DNA from: Bacteroidia bacterium
GTDB lineage: Bacteria; Bacteroidota; Bacteroidia; Bacteroidales; CAJPTX01
Length of the DNA stretch: 5,728 nt
Direction: 5' to 3'
Assembly (NCBI GenBank): GCA_905373625.1
Contig: CAJPTS010000120.1
Span: 1 to 5,728 of the forward strand
Below are positions 5,298 to 5,728 of the stretch, one piece after another. Both the position numbers and the translations under genes were made by a program. Every line of letters starts with the position of its first letter. Positions within the stretch are counted from its first letter, which is position 1. The notes under the pieces are model-generated. The model searched no databases. It had not been told where the DNA came from and worked only from the letters and a program-made list of their open reading frames with translations.

Positions 5298-5728
5298 ATG
5301 AGTGTCGAGCAGTGTCTCATAGACGGCAATGTCGACATCCGTCGCCTTCTGGAGGAAAAGAATCCGCGTTTAGCAAAAAAACTGCCGCGTTGGGTCTACC
5401 GCTACTTAACGCGTATACTGCACGTACCTGAAGTAAATGCTACTCTGCGTGCTGGGCGAGGTTTAGACGGGCAGGCGTTTGCACGGCATATCTTGGAAGA
5501 GTTCGGCGTACATTATACCACGCATGGAATTGAGGCTTTATCTCGCACGGAGCGCTATCTCTTTGTCTCCAATCATCCGCTCGGTGGGCTTGATGGCGTG
5601 GTACTGATCGATGCTATCGGACGTCATTTCGGTCAGGTCTTCTTCCCCGTAAACGACCTGCTGATGATCTTGCCGCAGTTCCGCGATATTTTTCTCCCGA
5701 TAAATAAGCACGGAAGTCAGTCACAAGA
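5298..5728 (+). CDS. Glycerolipid/GlsA-like acyltransferase (3' end off window)
   Basis: From ATG 5298 the frame is open for 143 codons to the window edge. The product resembles the PlsC-superfamily acyltransferases of Bacteroidota, often annotated as 1-acylglycerol-3-phosphate acyltransferase or hemolysin and related to the O-acyltransferase GlsA of glycine-lipid synthesis. An N-terminal region of about 70 residues (DIRRLLEEKNPRLAKKLP, helical) precedes the catalytic block SNHPLGGLDG (91-100). H93 and D99 are the likely catalytic pair, separated by five residues instead of the canonical four. VFFPVNDLLM (114-123) and LPINKHG (133-139) fit the later acyltransferase blocks that bind the acceptor phosphate or head group. 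It would act at the inner membrane. It lies 12 bases after purS on the same strand and is probably co-transcribed. Family membership is fairly sure; the lipid substrate is not. Confidence 0.8.
   Translation, partial: MSVEQCLIDGNVDIRRLLEEKNPRLAKKLPRWVYRYLTRILHVPEVNATLRAGRGLDGQAFARHILEEFGVHYTTHGIEALSRTERYLFVSNHPLGGLDGVVLIDAIGRHFGQVFFPVNDLLMILPQFRDIFLPINKHGSQSQ

Noticed and set aside
1..5728. CRISPR array, tRNA, rRNA, insertion sequence or prophage signals
   Set aside because: No regularly spaced repeats, tRNA arms, transposase motifs or terminal inverted repeats were seen. Coding density and gene families look like core chromosome.

Overview
The window reads as the chromosome of a Bacteroidota member, most likely order Bacteroidales and close to Porphyromonas or Tannerella. 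Three things point there: a PorZ-type type IX secretion protein, a glycerol-type acyltransferase of the form common in Bacteroidota, and two TAnnTTTG boxes of the Bacteroidota -7 type in the only long intergenic gap. Base composition looks moderate, with neither strong AT nor strong GC bias (by eye, not computed). I cannot name the species.

Minus strand, 4711 down to 1: four tightly packed genes form one probable operon. In transcription order they are dTDP-4-dehydrorhamnose reductase (rfbD/rmlD, with a TTG start), an alpha-D-phosphohexomutase (phosphoglucomutase/phosphomannomutase type), the RdgB/HAM1 nucleotide-cleansing pyrophosphatase, and a porZ-like secreted beta-propeller gene. The porZ-like gene has no start in common with an annotated frame elsewhere but is open from an ATG at 1508 to the window edge. 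Gaps are 10 and 8 bases, and the last pair overlaps by 10 bases. The first two genes supply activated sugars for surface polysaccharide. PorZ in Porphyromonas gingivalis binds anionic LPS in the attachment complex that anchors secreted proteins, so the operon may join sugar supply to cargo anchoring (inference).

Divergent intergenic region, 4712-5030 (319 bases): it holds a candidate -7 element for each direction, an operator-like inverted repeat at the predicted start of the minus transcript, and a leader that can form two mutually exclusive stem-loops. One of these would bury the ribosome binding site of rfbD. A further nested inverted repeat (4893-4948) lies between the two promoters.

Plus strand, 5031 to the end: purS, the small subunit of formylglycinamidine ribonucleotide synthase, is followed 12 bases later by a PlsC/GlsA-like lysophospholipid or lipid acyltransferase that runs off the window. 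No RNA genes, mobile elements or CRISPR arrays were seen. The most unusual signal is the rfbD leader architecture. I see no clearly novel multi-gene system.
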